The notes beneath the pieces are model-generated. The model did not search any database, had not been told where the DNA came from, and saw only the letters and a list, made by a program, of their open reading frames with translations. From Taibaiella sp. (GTDB lineage Bacteria > Bacteroidota > Bacteroidia > Chitinophagales > Chitinophagaceae), in assembly GCA_019638495.1 (NCBI GenBank), contig JAHBTQ010000006.1:124001-188000 (forward strand): a stretch of DNA of 64,000 nucleotides. Direction: 5' to 3'. Numbering within the stretch: the first letter of the stretch is position 1; every line of letters begins with the position of its first letter. Shown in pieces: positions 18,388 through 27,358 of the stretch. The position numbers and the translations under genes are program-made.

Positions 18388-18433
18388 TTTTATTGGCAAT
18401 GCCCCCACCTTCTATTCTAGAGAAATTTACGCA

Positions 18434-18543
<110 letters not shown>

Positions 18544-18547
<4 letters not shown>

Positions 18548-19377
18548 ACAACAGATTTTTAGGAAACGCGCCATCTCTTTTGAAGATGGATTTGGTAATG
18601 AGGCTTGCACGGGAATTTAGCCTGCCCGTATGGTATATTACCATGATTACGGAATCGCGTAACAGGAACAAGGGTGACAGGAATGCAACCAACTATCGGC
18701 TAGGCAGCCAAAATCAGGAACTTTTAGAACTGATGAAAGAAGCCTACTATGGAGAAAATTCAGTGTTGAATGACATCACGGAACACCTTAGGACCAAAAT
18801 ACAACGATTGAAAGTTATCGCTGTACGAAACAATCAGAGGAGTGAACACTATCGAGCGGGATATCTGACACATTTCACTCAGAAGGATCGAACAGGCTAC
18901 TTCAGCGCGGTTGTCGATTTGCTTGACAAAGAAATTGGCCAACTCGTATTGCTAGACCCCGATAATGGGGTGCTTCCTTCTTCAAAAAAGGCACCGGCAG
19001 GCAAAGGGAATGAGATGGTTAAAGCTTCTGAGATAAAAATGATTCTTGACATGCTTAAAGACGATTCAATAGTGATGGTTCATCAAGCGCTTACCAGCCA
19101 TTTGTATTCACACCAGCAGAGGGTAAGTGATTTAAAAAGAGACCTCAGCGCGAATGTCCTGTTCCTGGTTGATGAAGTGATACAGGCGGGTGTCTTCTTC
19201 GTAGTGAAGTTAGATTTGGTATTTGAAAAATTATCGACCTCATTGACGGATTATATCTCAACTTATCAATTTGTAAAAAGTAGTGATAGGGTCATGCTGA
19301 TAAAGGAAAGGATGGAGATTGTGGAAGTTCAGGACGGGCAAGTTGATATAGCAGAAGACGAACAGGTTTCTGAATAG
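18544..19377 (+). CDS. Unknown protein with LLDPDNG motif, downstream of a variable repeat
   Basis: This 277-residue protein has no signal peptide or membrane segment. Visible features are an N-terminal helical region (LLKMDLVMRLAREFSLPVWY), a central LVLLDPDNGVLP followed by a basic loop, and a hydrophobic strand-like segment SIVMVHQALTSHLYSHQQ. The LDPDNG stretch is reminiscent of acidic metal- or cofactor-binding turns in nuclease- or methyltransferase-like folds, but I cannot place it in a family. Expression may vary with the AATC tract and the coupled leader ORF. It lies 211 nt before the integrase and is a likely accessory gene of that element. Confidence 0.65.
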
Positions 19378-19391
19378 TTTATGTTGTTTAG

Positions 19392-19542
19392 TATGCGAAA
19401 GACGGACATAATATTTGAAGTGGCGACAATTAGTTTGAGAAGCAATATTGCCGCGATGTTGTGCATGGCGAAGTGTAAAAATGTACGAAAGACAGACGTT
19501 CTAAAATGGTATTCGATTTTATTGAGTATACGGAAGACGGAC
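19392..19542 (+). repeat. Three iteron-like 16-bp repeats upstream of the integrase
   Basis: Copies at 19392-19407, 19482-19497 and 19527-19542 fit TRTRCGRAAGACRGAC. Their spacings (90 and 45 nt) are multiples of 45. All three keep one reading frame (RKTD) in a 65-codon ORF at 19381-19578, so either a DNA-binding array (integrase arm or excision-factor sites) or a small repeat peptide is possible. I favour the binding-site reading. Confidence 0.55.
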
Positions 19543-19588
19543 GCAATACCAGACGTGTTTACCATCGGACCTTCTTAACCATATCGAT

Positions 19589-20950
19589 ATGATTAAGCGA
19601 GTCGAATTCTACTTCCTGTTAGATAGGACATTCAAAAAGGGAACCGATACCGTGGACGTTAAACGTAAAAGAAAGGCTGGTAAGAACATTGACAACTTCT
19701 ACAATCCGAATCCAACTTCTATTTATATAGGGTGCAGTGTGAATTCAGAGTACGTAAAGGTAAATGTAGGGTGGAAGATTCGACCGGCTGAGTGGGACTT
19801 TGTTCAACAGGAGCCGCACAGGAAGTATAAGAATCATCTGGAATTGAAGAATCTCCTGAACAGCATTCTGCTAAAAGTTGAAAGGGACTATCTGATTCTG
19901 CTAACAAACGAGACTTCTGTAACAGCACAGGCAATCAGGGAGATAATGATACGAGCTGTTTTAGGTAAAATTCCAGTAGTAAAAGAGAAGGTGTCATTCT
20001 GGGCAGTCTACGAAGAGTTCATCGCTGAAAAGTCGAAGGCAACCAAAGAGTCTACTATTCTCAAGTATAATTCCACAAAGGCAGCATTGGAAGGGTTTGA
20101 AAGAAAATATTACGCTCTAACTTTTGAAAAGATGGATATGCAGTTCTACCGCGACTATAAAGTTTACTCCGTTGAAGTGCTCAACCACTTGAATAATACA
20201 ATATCAAAGAATTTGAGGAACATAAAGACGTTCTTAGGGTGGGCCGAAATCCACCCCAAGAAATATCTGACGAATACAGACTATAAGCGATTCAAGGGGG
20301 ACAACGATGAACCGGAGCCAATCTACCTTAATGAAAGCGAACTGCAACGTATCGTTAGTTTCAAGGCAGCGGATAGTGTAAGTCAACAGAAATCAAGAGA
20401 CATCTTTGTTTTTCAATGCTATACGGGGCAAAGGATTGGGGATGTGCTCGCTGTTAGGAAGCAGGATATCCGACTGGTTGATAATGGCCCTGCAAAGGAG
20501 TGGGTATTGTATCAGCAAAAAGGAAACAAAAAGCATCCCATTTATATTCCCATACTCGATGCTGCCGAGGAGATACTGAACCGGTATTGTAAAGACATTG
20601 CTGATGGAGATTTGATATTCCCCGGACAGACAACGGTGATGCTTAACAAGAACTTGAAGAAGATAGCTAAAGCCGCAAAGATTGATACAGTGATAACCAA
20701 GGTCAACTACTGTGGTAAGAAGCGAATTCAGGTTACTAAACCCAAGTACAGCTTTATCGGATCACACACGGCCAGGAAAACCTTTATCTCATTGAGTCTG
20801 CAGTGGGGAATGAGACCAGAGCAGCTCAAGTCTATAACCGGTCATACATCGGTGAAGCAGATGAATCCATATATTGGTAATGATAAAGACAGGTTAACGA
20901 GCGACTTGAAGAGTATGTGGAACCGAACCGATGTGGTGCAGGGCGATTGA
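19589..20950 (+). CDS. Tyrosine site-specific integrase (copy 1)
   Basis: This 453-residue phage-type integrase cuts and rejoins DNA at att sites. The N-terminal arm-binding part is about 1-130 and the SAM-like core-binding part about 135-235. The catalytic domain has Arg282 (GQRIGDVL), His393-x-x-Arg396 (HTARKTF), His419 (GHTS) and Tyr428 (MNPYIGN). It is a paralogue of the integrase at 40549-41880: both share NPN.T.IY, IRP..WDF, a KVNYCG segment and HTARKT. The two face each other across the defence island. Iteron-like repeats lie just upstream, and a weak hairpin terminator follows. Confidence 0.93.
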   Translation: MIKRVEFYFLLDRTFKKGTDTVDVKRKRKAGKNIDNFYNPNPTSIYIGCSVNSEYVKVNVGWKIRPAEWDFVQQEPHRKYKNHLELKNLLNSILLKVERDYLILLTNETSVTAQAIREIMIRAVLGKIPVVKEKVSFWAVYEEFIAEKSKATKESTILKYNSTKAALEGFERKYYALTFEKMDMQFYRDYKVYSVEVLNHLNNTISKNLRNIKTFLGWAEIHPKKYLTNTDYKRFKGDNDEPEPIYLNESELQRIVSFKAADSVSQQKSRDIFVFQCYTGQRIGDVLAVRKQDIRLVDNGPAKEWVLYQQKGNKKHPIYIPILDAAEEILNRYCKDIADGDLIFPGQTTVMLNKNLKKIAKAAKIDTVITKVNYCGKKRIQVTKPKYSFIGSHTARKTFISLSLQWGMRPEQLKSITGHTSVKQMNPYIGNDKDRLTSDLKSMWNRTDVVQGD

Positions 20951-20964
20951 GTGCTTGAAACTAT

Positions 20965-20987
20965 TTTCTACAAGTCGTAGAAATTTT
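20965..20987 (+). terminator. Weak hairpin terminator after integrase 1
   Basis: TTTCTAC (20965-20971) pairs with GTAGAAA (20977-20983) around a 5-nt loop, followed by TTTTG. The stem is AT-rich and short, so termination may be partial. Confidence 0.35.
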
Positions 20988-21077
20988 GTTTCTTGTTTCT
21001 GAATAGGATGACGCAAGTGTACAGTATAACATATATATTCATAAGTTATATTTTAGGGTAGAAAACTGAAACGTTCT

Positions 21078-22082
21078 ATGCCACGTAATAAAGATTTTAC
21101 CCGCAGAATTGAAATCCTGGACGAGTGCCTACGCAGGCGCCAGCGGAAATGGTTTATTGAAGATCTGTTACAGGCGGTCAACGACAAACTTGATGACAGG
21201 TTTGATAAAAAAGTAAGCAAGCGCTCCCTTTATGACGATTTAAAATACTTACAAGAAGAAAAAGGCGCACCGGTTAAGAAATGCTGGGAAGGGCAGAGAG
21301 TATATTATCAATACGAAGATGCTACTTATTCTGTTTTAAATCTCCCGATCAGCGAAGAGGAAATCGTCAAGTTGAAGGATGCGGTCAAAATGTTGAGAGA
21401 AGTAAACGATTTTAATTTACTCGACGATGTTGACACGATAGTAAACAAGCTGGAGCACACAATTGCTACAAATGTACCGGAGAACAGATCGATGATACAA
21501 TTTGAAAAACACACCTATGCTGATGGCGCTGAATATATCGACGATATTTTTTCGGCTATCAAAGAGAAAAGTGTTCTTAAAATTATTTATCAGCCATTTG
21601 GTGCGCCAGAACCACAGGAGTGGGTGGTACATCCTTACTTACTTAAGGAGTACCGTAACAGATGGTTTCTTATATGCAGGCGAGACGGCTCGCAAAAAGT
21701 AACCAACCTGGCACTTGACAGGATAAAGAAAATAAAAAACTCGTCGCTCGCTTTTGTTGAAAACGACTTGTTTGATGCCGACACCTATTATACGTCACTA
21801 ATCGGGGTTACATTTCCTGAAGGAGAACTGGTGCAGGATATAATATTGAAGGTTACCGGACGGCAAGTGAATTATGTTAAAACAAAGCCCATCCACAAGT
21901 CGCAGGAAATAGTTGAAGAGCCTACGAAAGAAACGCTCATCATAAGATTGAAGTTGATAAATAACTATGAGCTGCAAGCAGTTTTACTTAGTTATACCCC
22001 TGACATTGAAGTATTACAACCGATAGAATTAAGAAATCAGCTTAAAGAAAAGTATGCGGCAATGATGAACGTTCTTAAATAA
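21078..22082 (+). CDS. WYL-domain transcriptional regulator
   Basis: This 334-residue protein has an N-terminal winged-helix DNA-binding region (about 1-65: KRSLYDDLKYLQEEKGAPVK) and a central WYL ligand-sensing domain (about 155-230: LKIIYQPFGAPEPQEWVVHP, LLKEYRNRWFLIC). A C-terminal WCX-like region covers about 250-334. WYL proteins commonly sit first in defence islands and control them, sensing nucleic acid or nucleotide ligands. Its position at the head of this island and the repeated operator before four later transcription units make it the likely controller. No copy of that operator is obvious before its own gene. Confidence 0.88.
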   Translation: MPRNKDFTRRIEILDECLRRRQRKWFIEDLLQAVNDKLDDRFDKKVSKRSLYDDLKYLQEEKGAPVKKCWEGQRVYYQYEDATYSVLNLPISEEEIVKLKDAVKMLREVNDFNLLDDVDTIVNKLEHTIATNVPENRSMIQFEKHTYADGAEYIDDIFSAIKEKSVLKIIYQPFGAPEPQEWVVHPYLLKEYRNRWFLICRRDGSQKVTNLALDRIKKIKNSSLAFVENDLFDADTYYTSLIGVTFPEGELVQDIILKVTGRQVNYVKTKPIHKSQEIVEEPTKETLIIRLKLINNYELQAVLLSYTPDIEVLQPIELRNQLKEKYAAMMNVLK

Positions 22083-22085
22083 GAA

Positions 22086-22123
22086 CTTGTGCAAGTAGAT
22101 TGCCTAAGTTGTTTTCATCTTTG
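22086..22123 (+). promoter_or_regulatory. Island operator/promoter A (before rmuC)
   Basis: TTGTGCA, a 7-nt spacer (AGTAGAT) and TGCCTAAG end at 22108. The -7-like CATCTTTG begins 8 nt later at 22116. This is the same geometry as sites B, C and D. Confidence 0.65.
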
Positions 22124-22141
22124 CTTTGAAATACATCAATT

Positions 22142-23668
22142 ATGGAAACAATGTTTATTATCGCTATCGCCATCGGTCTCGTTTTAGGGGGTATTATTGT
22201 CTGGTTTTACCGCAAGTCTGTAATAGAAAAGAATAGCGTGTCGGCTACTGAATATGAGACGCTTAAAAACAGCTTGCAGGAGAAACAAATTGAGCTGGCA
22301 GTAGCCACCGGTAAAGCCGCCGCTGCTGAAAGAGACCTGAACGACAGTAAAGCGCTTGTTGAACGCTTAAGAACATCTGAACTAAAAAGCCTGGGCGAGG
22401 TTGAAGCATTGAAAACCGCAAAAGATCATGCCCTTGGCCGTTCGAAAGAACTTACAGACGAAAACAGGAATTTGTCTGAACAGGTGAAGACTGTATCCGA
22501 ACATTTAAAAACGGCAGAAAATACTATAGCCCGCTTACAGGAAGAATTGAAAGGCAAGGAAGAACGTCTGAAGACGCAGAAAGACGATTTTGAGCAGATA
22601 AAAGGTAAACTGGAAGCGGAGTTCAGGATAATTGCCAATTCTATACTTGACAACAGTTCACAGAAGCTAACACAACAGCAAACCGAAAAGCTGAACGACC
22701 TGCTTAAACCTTTCAGAGAGCAGATCGACGGATTCAAAAAAGATATTGATACGAAGTTTACTAACGAGGCTACGGAAAAGGGGTCACTGAAACAGCAGAT
22801 AGAAAGCCTGGTCAACCTCAACCAGTCTATAGCTAAAGAAGCTCTGGCACTAACGGAAGCATTACGGGGCAGCACTAAAAAGCAAGGTGATTGGGGTGAA
22901 GATATACTGGAGCGTATCCTGGAATACTCCGGGCTACAGAAAGACGTGCATTATTTTGTGCAGCTGCAGGCGCAAAATGATGAGGGTAAAACCATCAGGC
23001 CCGACATCGTTGTCAGATACCCGGATACCCGCTATTTGGTTATTGACGCCAAAGTATCGCTTACGCACTACTGGGACTTCTGTAATGCAGCAACACCTGA
23101 AGAACAACAGTTACTGCTGCCCAAAATTGCAGGCTCTATAAAGGCACACATTGATGGGCTGGCAGCTAAGAAGTATACAGACATCGCGGGTACTCCCGAC
23201 TTCATAATAATGTTTATGCCAGTAGAAGCTGCTTATATAACTGCCATGCAGCATGACCATACCTTGTGGCAATATGCTTACGATCGAAAAATACTGCTCA
23301 TTAGCCCTACCAACTTGCTCCCTGCCATGAAGCTGGTGAGTATAATGTGGGATAAAGATGCTGTGAACAAGGACGGTGAACTGATAGTGAAGAAAGCTGT
23401 TGGGCTATATGAAAAATTCCACACCTTCATTACCACGTTTGAAAAGGTAGGCAATGACATTGAAAATGCACAAAAAAGGTGGAATGAAGCTAAGGGACAG
23501 TTATATACCGGCCGTGATAACTTTATTGCCCAAGGCAGCAAACTGAAGATACTGCTTGGTAAGCGAACAGCTAAAGAACTGCCGCAACAACTGGTAGATG
23601 CAGCTAATATAGAAGATGACGTTAGGCCGGTGATAGAAAGCGAAGCCGATAAAACCACCGCCAACTAA
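22142..23668 (+). CDS. rmuC: DNA recombination protein RmuC
   Basis: This 508-residue protein has an N-terminal membrane anchor (about 4-22), a long coiled coil (about 30-165: ENTIARLQEELKGKEERLKT) and the RmuC domain (about 200-470: QGDWGEDILERILEYSGLQK; RPDIVVRYPDTRYLVIDAKV; FMPVEAAY). The DAKV segment lies in a PD-(D/E)XK-like core, so RmuC is thought to be a nuclease that limits inversions at short inverted repeats. It has its own copy of the island promoter. Its presence inside a defence island, not as a lone housekeeping gene, suggests it may have been recruited. Confidence 0.93.
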   Translation: METMFIIAIAIGLVLGGIIVWFYRKSVIEKNSVSATEYETLKNSLQEKQIELAVATGKAAAAERDLNDSKALVERLRTSELKSLGEVEALKTAKDHALGRSKELTDENRNLSEQVKTVSEHLKTAENTIARLQEELKGKEERLKTQKDDFEQIKGKLEAEFRIIANSILDNSSQKLTQQQTEKLNDLLKPFREQIDGFKKDIDTKFTNEATEKGSLKQQIESLVNLNQSIAKEALALTEALRGSTKKQGDWGEDILERILEYSGLQKDVHYFVQLQAQNDEGKTIRPDIVVRYPDTRYLVIDAKVSLTHYWDFCNAATPEEQQLLLPKIAGSIKAHIDGLAAKKYTDIAGTPDFIIMFMPVEAAYITAMQHDHTLWQYAYDRKILLISPTNLLPAMKLVSIMWDKDAVNKDGELIVKKAVGLYEKFHTFITTFEKVGNDIENAQKRWNEAKGQLYTGRDNFIAQGSKLKILLGKRTAKELPQQLVDAANIEDDVRPVIESEADKTTAN

Positions 23669-23706
23669 CTTGTGCAACTTGGCTGCACAAGTTGGTTTCA
23701 CCTTTA
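23667..23706 (+). promoter_or_regulatory. Island operator/promoter B (before the HIRAN gene)
   Basis: AACTTGTGCA (23667-23676) and TGCACAAGTT (23684-23693) form a perfect 10-bp inverted repeat with a 7-nt spacer, the best copy of the motif. CACCTTTA lies at 23699-23706, the same spacing as the -7 box at the other sites. The operator partly overlaps the rmuC stop codon. Confidence 0.7.
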
Positions 23707-23727
23707 CACTATAAACAACGCACACGT

Positions 23728-24531
23728 ATGAACAGGGGATCATTTATCCGCAATATTGTTACACTGGGTTTAGGAGCTAAGATACCTGCCGGGTTTCGTA
23801 ATTACAAAAAGATATACCTGCTGGAGTGTTTTGTGGCGGGCTTTCAATTCTATAGCGGCCCCGAAAGGCTGGAACAGATGAAAGAGGGCGACCTGCTGGA
23901 GCTGCGCCGGGAGCCCGACAATGAAGCAGATAGCCGGGCCATAGCAGTATATCACAACCTGCACAAAATTGGTTTTATACCCGCGCGCGACAATAAAACA
24001 CTGAGCCGCCTGATAGATGCAGATGTAATACCACTTGTGGCAGAAATAACCCACCTGGAACAAACAGCGGCACGCTGGGAGAATGTGCGCATAGCAGTTT
24101 CGCTGCTTAAAGAGCAGCGCGGCCCGTTGCCCAATCATGCAGTATACCTGATGCAGCTTAACGAGCCTAATTATAAAACACTAAACAAAGGCAATAAGCC
24201 CAAGGACTGGTATGCTATACTGGAAAAAGAAAGCAAAACAGACCATTTTTACAGCCTGTGGTATAGTAACGGCCCATACCCCGATATGCCGGCGCCCACC
24301 CACAACAACGATTTTATTGTGATACGCAAAAGCAGAATGCCGGCATACTTCCGCGACCAGTACCAAAACCACGTAGCAGTGCCACATATAGATATAGACC
24401 CACCGTATGGTGCCAAAGACTACATAGTAATGAAAACAGGATTTTTAGGCAACTACCTGGAGGCAGCCAGACGGATAGAAGAGGTGTACGACAATAAGGG
24501 CGACAACTACTTGGAGTTGCATTTTGTCTAG
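23728..24531 (+). CDS. HIRAN-domain protein
   Basis: The start at 23728 is preferred because it follows the promoter box and drops 12 residues encoded inside the operator. The protein is 267 residues long. Residues about 30-115 form a HIRAN domain: FVAGFQFYSGPERLEQMKEG, then LELRREPDNEADSRAIAVYH, then KIGFIPARDNKTLSRLI. HIRAN binds 3' single-stranded DNA ends or stalled structures. The C-terminal half (about 125-267) is unrecognised. The gene stands alone between rmuC and the fusion gene, with its own operator. A role in sensing damaged or invading DNA is inference from HIRAN and the surroundings. Confidence 0.82.
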   Translation: MNRGSFIRNIVTLGLGAKIPAGFRNYKKIYLLECFVAGFQFYSGPERLEQMKEGDLLELRREPDNEADSRAIAVYHNLHKIGFIPARDNKTLSRLIDADVIPLVAEITHLEQTAARWENVRIAVSLLKEQRGPLPNHAVYLMQLNEPNYKTLNKGNKPKDWYAILEKESKTDHFYSLWYSNGPYPDMPAPTHNNDFIVIRKSRMPAYFRDQYQNHVAVPHIDIDPPYGAKDYIVMKTGFLGNYLEAARRIEEVYDNKGDNYLELHFV

Positions 24532-24552
24532 TATACATAAAATACTTTCACG

Positions 24553-24590
24553 GTTGTGCAGATAGATTGCACAAGATTGTACCATCTTTG
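24553..24590 (+). promoter_or_regulatory. Island operator/promoter C (before the fusion gene)
   Basis: TTGTGCA (24554-24560), spacer GATAGAT and TGCACAA (24568-24574) form a perfect 7-bp inverted repeat with the standard 7-nt spacer. CATCTTTG follows at 24583-24590. Transcription would start just before the ATG at 24604, which supports that start over the upstream one at 24556. Confidence 0.7.
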
Positions 24591-24603
24591 TGCTGAATTA
24601 ATT

Positions 24604-27354
24604 ATGACATTACATGATGCAATAATACAAGTTCTACTTGATGCAAACACTCCGCTAAACAGTGGAGAGATCGCTAATATAGTAAACAATCGGAAACTGT
24701 TTATCCGAAAGGATGGTCAATTATTGTCGTCTGGCCAAGTTACTGCTCGTGTGAATAATTACCCTGAGCTGCTTAGAATCGGTACGGACGGGAAAGTCGA
24801 AATAGTTAATAGAGCCCTACACGGTTTCAGGGTTACATATTATCACATTATAAACCGATTTAAGAGATCGCGTTTGTCTGACGAGGATATTAAATTTTTA
24901 GCAGCGTGCACTATTTACGTGTCATGGTTGCACCCGGATGGAAAGCCAATTAGGTACAATCCAGACAAACCGGATTTCATGCAATATTTCAGTGACTTAG
25001 TTGCGTCCTTACATCCTCGTGAGGCAATGCGCAATTATTTGTCGTTGCTGGAACAATTAACCGCATTTGAACTTCATGAAATTCAACAGTATATCCATAC
25101 GCCACCTAATATCGATAAAGTTGAAACGCAAACGTTTGGTACGTTCTTTAACGACTTAATAAATGAATATAGCAGAAGCGATGATTGGAAATCGGCTCAG
25201 TCTTCAACACCTGCTATTATCTCAAAATTTGCTAGTTCCATATATGCAATAAATAGAGGCGGTAAGATATTTGACCCTTTCGTTGGTTATGGAGGCACAC
25301 TTATTCAAGCTTTCAGGTACAATTTCCACCGCGATCCTAAGATTGTTGCAGGCGACATTAATATGCCGGCTCTACAGATGGCAGAAATGAATGCCTTAGC
25401 CAATGGTTGTGGCCGGGAGTATTTTTATCACAAGAATGCTTTTACCGATTGGGGTAATAGTATTGAAGCAGACCTCATAGTGACGGTCCCTCCATTGGGA
25501 TCTAAAGTCTCAATGTATGGGTTGCACAACGCTTTTAAAGAACAGGATGAAGTTCTATTTGCAACTGGTTTAGCCTTTGCAAGTAATGAGGTACGGTCCG
25601 ACGTTGCCGCTGTTATTGTTACAATAGCGCATCTAAATGCAAATGGAAAGGCGGTGGTAATAGTTCCTAATAATATTCTTTTTAGCACTGCTACAATAAA
25701 TGCTAACCTAAGAGAATTACTTGTTTCGAAAAATATTGTGGATGGGGTAATCTCTCTGCCCCAGGGCGCTTTCCGACCTGTCCACTCCGCATCTTGCTCC
25801 GCCTTGCTAATAAATTTTGATCGGAGAAACGAACAGTCCGTTTTCTTTTGCGACATGTCTCAGCAGTCTATGGAGGCTTTCGCAACAGAATATCTACAGG
25901 TTATTGATACATTCAAAAAGAAAACTGAATACAAGACTCTTTCCAAGTGGGTACATATCCACGACATTGAAAGGAACGACTATAATCTTGACGCAAAAAG
26001 ACATTTAAACGAATTAGTTGTTGATGAGAGTTTTCGAACTGTCTCTGAAATAGCAACGCTGTTTTCAGGAACAGGGGTGCCCAAATCGAATATTAATAGG
26101 GAAAAGGGCATCCCATTTCTTCAAGTCGGAGATTTAGATGATTCACCTGGACTAAATGAAATTGATTTTAACAAAGCCGAATATTTCATTTCGGATGAGA
26201 CGCAGTTACCTAAGAATCCAAATTATATTCCAGATAGAGCTGTTCTGATTACAAAAATCGGAGCTAATGTCAAGGCTACCCTTTACAAAAACAATGGTAA
26301 CGCTCTCTGTAATCCAAATATTATTGTCATCAAAACCGACGACAATTTCGTTTTACCCGAATACCTAATAACTCAATTACAAAGCGAATATGTCTTACGC
26401 CAAATAGAAGCTATCCGTCACGGGTCTGCTGTAATTCATTTTAGCCAGGCTGACTTTGCGAAAATCAGAATTAAGATACCCCCGATTGATGAGCAGCGAA
26501 TGTTTGTTACTTCTTTTTACGGACGAAGGCTAAAGGACAAAGAAATTGTTGAGGGAGAGAAACAAGAAGAGAATTATCAAAACATAATCGCAAGCATTCA
26601 GCACAGAATTGCACAGTATATCAGTCCAGTAGCCAACGATATCCAAAATTTAAAAAACTACTATCAGAGGAAGGCAAAAGATATGCTACCTGTAACCCTG
26701 GATGATCGAATTTCAGGACGCGAAAATGCCGCGACTATACAAATGACTTTCGAAAGGTTACAGGATAATCTCCGTGGCATTGGTGATACGTTTACCTTGA
26801 TGAGGGACGTTTTGTCGTTCGACGACAGAAATACAATGAAGGAATTAGTCAATGTTGTTGACTTAATTACTGAAGCATCAAAATCATTAGAAGATCGATT
26901 GTCGAATGTCATTTTTCATATTGAGAAAGGTAAACTTAAGGAGTCGGATTTACTATTGCCATTGGCATCAAATCAAATCGTTGAGTTGTTAAGGAACTTT
27001 ATAATTAATTCAATCAGACACGGTTTTGATGAGAGTATCTCACCGAAAGTGATTTACATTTCATTAAATAAGGCAAAAAAAGGGCAGGATTTAGAATTGC
27101 ACCTAATTAACAATGGACATCCATTCCCGGATGGGTTCAGTTTTGATGACTTCATTTCTTATGGCAATAAGGGTACGACGTCTGATGGATCAGGTATTGG
27201 CGGGTTCCTAATGAAGAGAATTGTCGACAATCACAACGGAAAACTTACCTGGGAGGGAGGAAAAGGCGCGACTTTTTCAATAAAAAGAGAGGATGCTTCA
27301 TTCGACTTTATTGCGAACATTCATTTTAAAATATCATTACCCTACATCAATTAA
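24604..27354 (+). CDS. HARE-HTH / N6-methylase-like / specificity-domain / histidine-kinase-ATPase fusion
   Basis: This is a 916-residue protein with four recognisable parts. Residues 1-70 are a HARE-HTH-like winged helix (LHDAIIQVLLDANTPLNSGE). Residues about 175-420 are an HsdM-like methylase fold with motif I DPFVGYGGTL (224-233); motif IV reads TVPPLG at 294-299 where NPPF/Y is expected, so methyl transfer is doubtful. Residues about 478-635 form one HsdS-type target recognition domain (IPFLQVGDLDDS; PPIDEQ). Residues about 660-916 resemble a sensor kinase: a helical segment with His667 (IQHRIAQYI), N box with E794, N798, N802 and H806, NNG at 836-838 in place of DxG, and G2 box GSGIGG (862-867). 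The next gene encodes a receiver domain 4 nt downstream. I know no described system with this architecture. It may recognise specific DNA and signal through the receiver protein; that is inference. Confidence 0.8.
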   Translation: MTLHDAIIQVLLDANTPLNSGEIANIVNNRKLFIRKDGQLLSSGQVTARVNNYPELLRIGTDGKVEIVNRALHGFRVTYYHIINRFKRSRLSDEDIKFLAACTIYVSWLHPDGKPIRYNPDKPDFMQYFSDLVASLHPREAMRNYLSLLEQLTAFELHEIQQYIHTPPNIDKVETQTFGTFFNDLINEYSRSDDWKSAQSSTPAIISKFASSIYAINRGGKIFDPFVGYGGTLIQAFRYNFHRDPKIVAGDINMPALQMAEMNALANGCGREYFYHKNAFTDWGNSIEADLIVTVPPLGSKVSMYGLHNAFKEQDEVLFATGLAFASNEVRSDVAAVIVTIAHLNANGKAVVIVPNNILFSTATINANLRELLVSKNIVDGVISLPQGAFRPVHSASCSALLINFDRRNEQSVFFCDMSQQSMEAFATEYLQVIDTFKKKTEYKTLSKWVHIHDIERNDYNLDAKRHLNELVVDESFRTVSEIATLFSGTGVPKSNINREKGIPFLQVGDLDDSPGLNEIDFNKAEYFISDETQLPKNPNYIPDRAVLITKIGANVKATLYKNNGNALCNPNIIVIKTDDNFVLPEYLITQLQSEYVLRQIEAIRHGSAVIHFSQADFAKIRIKIPPIDEQRMFVTSFYGRRLKDKEIVEGEKQEENYQNIIASIQHRIAQYISPVANDIQNLKNYYQRKAKDMLPVTLDDRISGRENAATIQMTFERLQDNLRGIGDTFTLMRDVLSFDDRNTMKELVNVVDLITEASKSLEDRLSNVIFHIEKGKLKESDLLLPLASNQIVELLRNFIINSIRHGFDESISPKVIYISLNKAKKGQDLELHLINNGHPFPDGFSFDDFISYGNKGTTSDGSGIGGFLMKRIVDNHNGKLTWEGGKGATFSIKREDASFDFIANIHFKISLPYIN

Positions 27355-27358
27355 TGTT

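Noticed and set aside
17929..18408. 159-codon minus-strand ORF across the gene-free stretch
   Set aside because: It overlaps the end of a real plus-strand gene, covers a terminator and has an unnatural composition rich in Pro/Ser/Leu.
19329..19565. 78-codon minus-strand ORF with repeated SVFRILN
   Set aside because: The repeats are the iteron-like DNA repeats read backwards, and the frame overlaps the 3' end of a plus-strand gene.
20965..20983. Hairpin TTTCTAC/GTAGAAA as an attachment site
   Set aside because: It lacks the paired CGTAGAG core of the repeat copies and fits better as a weak terminator after the integrase.
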